Source: Taeniopygia guttata (lineage: Eukaryota; Chordata; Aves; Passeriformes; Estrildidae). Taken from it: a stretch of 64,000 bases of DNA. A program made the position numbers and the translations under genes. The notes beneath the pieces are model-generated. The model searched no databases. It was given only the letters and a program-made list of their open reading frames with translations, and was not told the DNA's origin. The stretch spans positions 59,865,310 to 59,929,309 of the forward strand of contig NC_133063.1 in NCBI RefSeq assembly GCF_048771995.1. Direction: 5' to 3'. Position 1 is the first letter of the stretch. Each line of letters begins with the position of its first letter. Shown here one piece after another: positions 63,990 through 64,000 of the stretch.

Positions 63990-64000
63990 TAAGCATATAT

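Overview
This is nuclear DNA from a bird. CR1 LINE fragments, many carrying the avian CR1 3' end, are scattered on both strands; the introns are AT-rich; and the two protein-coding genes are clear vertebrate orthologues. Both sit on chromosome Z in chicken, so Z linkage is likely here (inference). No bacterial-style operon, CRISPR array, rRNA or tRNA was seen.

Region 1, 1 to about 15.7 kb, minus strand: the 5' half of NAA35 (MAK10 homologue), the auxiliary subunit of the NatC N-terminal acetyltransferase. Thirteen coding exons encode residues 1-407 of a family about 725 residues long. The non-coding first exon lies in a CpG island at about 15.2-15.8 kb, and the 3' half of the gene lies beyond position 1. 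Every junction keeps the reading frame. One intron uses a GC donor. Introns carry CR1 fragments and a solo LTR (11503-12534).

Region 2, about 15.8-23.8 kb: the spacer between two divergent promoters. It holds a CR1 fragment that seems to have split the NAA35 CpG island, a small detached GC-rich block, a pair of CRE-like sites, and a long antisense CR1. I see no gene in it.

Region 3, about 23.8 kb to the end, plus strand: AGTPBP1 (CCP1/Nna1), a cytosolic M14 metallocarboxypeptidase that shortens polyglutamate side chains on tubulin and other proteins. A CpG-island first exon is followed by a leader exon with the start codon at 33951 and a three-codon upstream ORF. Twenty coding exons cover residues 1-969: the helical-repeat N-terminus, an acidic linker, a long fast-evolving exon, the CCP N-domain, and the start of the catalytic domain with the first zinc motif (HPGE, His922/Glu925). 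The rest lies past the window. The introns hold further CR1 pieces, a second solo LTR of the same family, an antisense LTR at about 52.0-52.55 kb, and an unidentified GC-richer block at about 61.0-62.6 kb.

The two genes share no pathway that the sequence shows; their link is position. I found no new multi-gene system. The points most worth checking are the GC-AG intron, the AGTPBP1 upstream ORF, the CR1-split CpG island, the paired LTRs and the unassigned 61-62.6 kb block.
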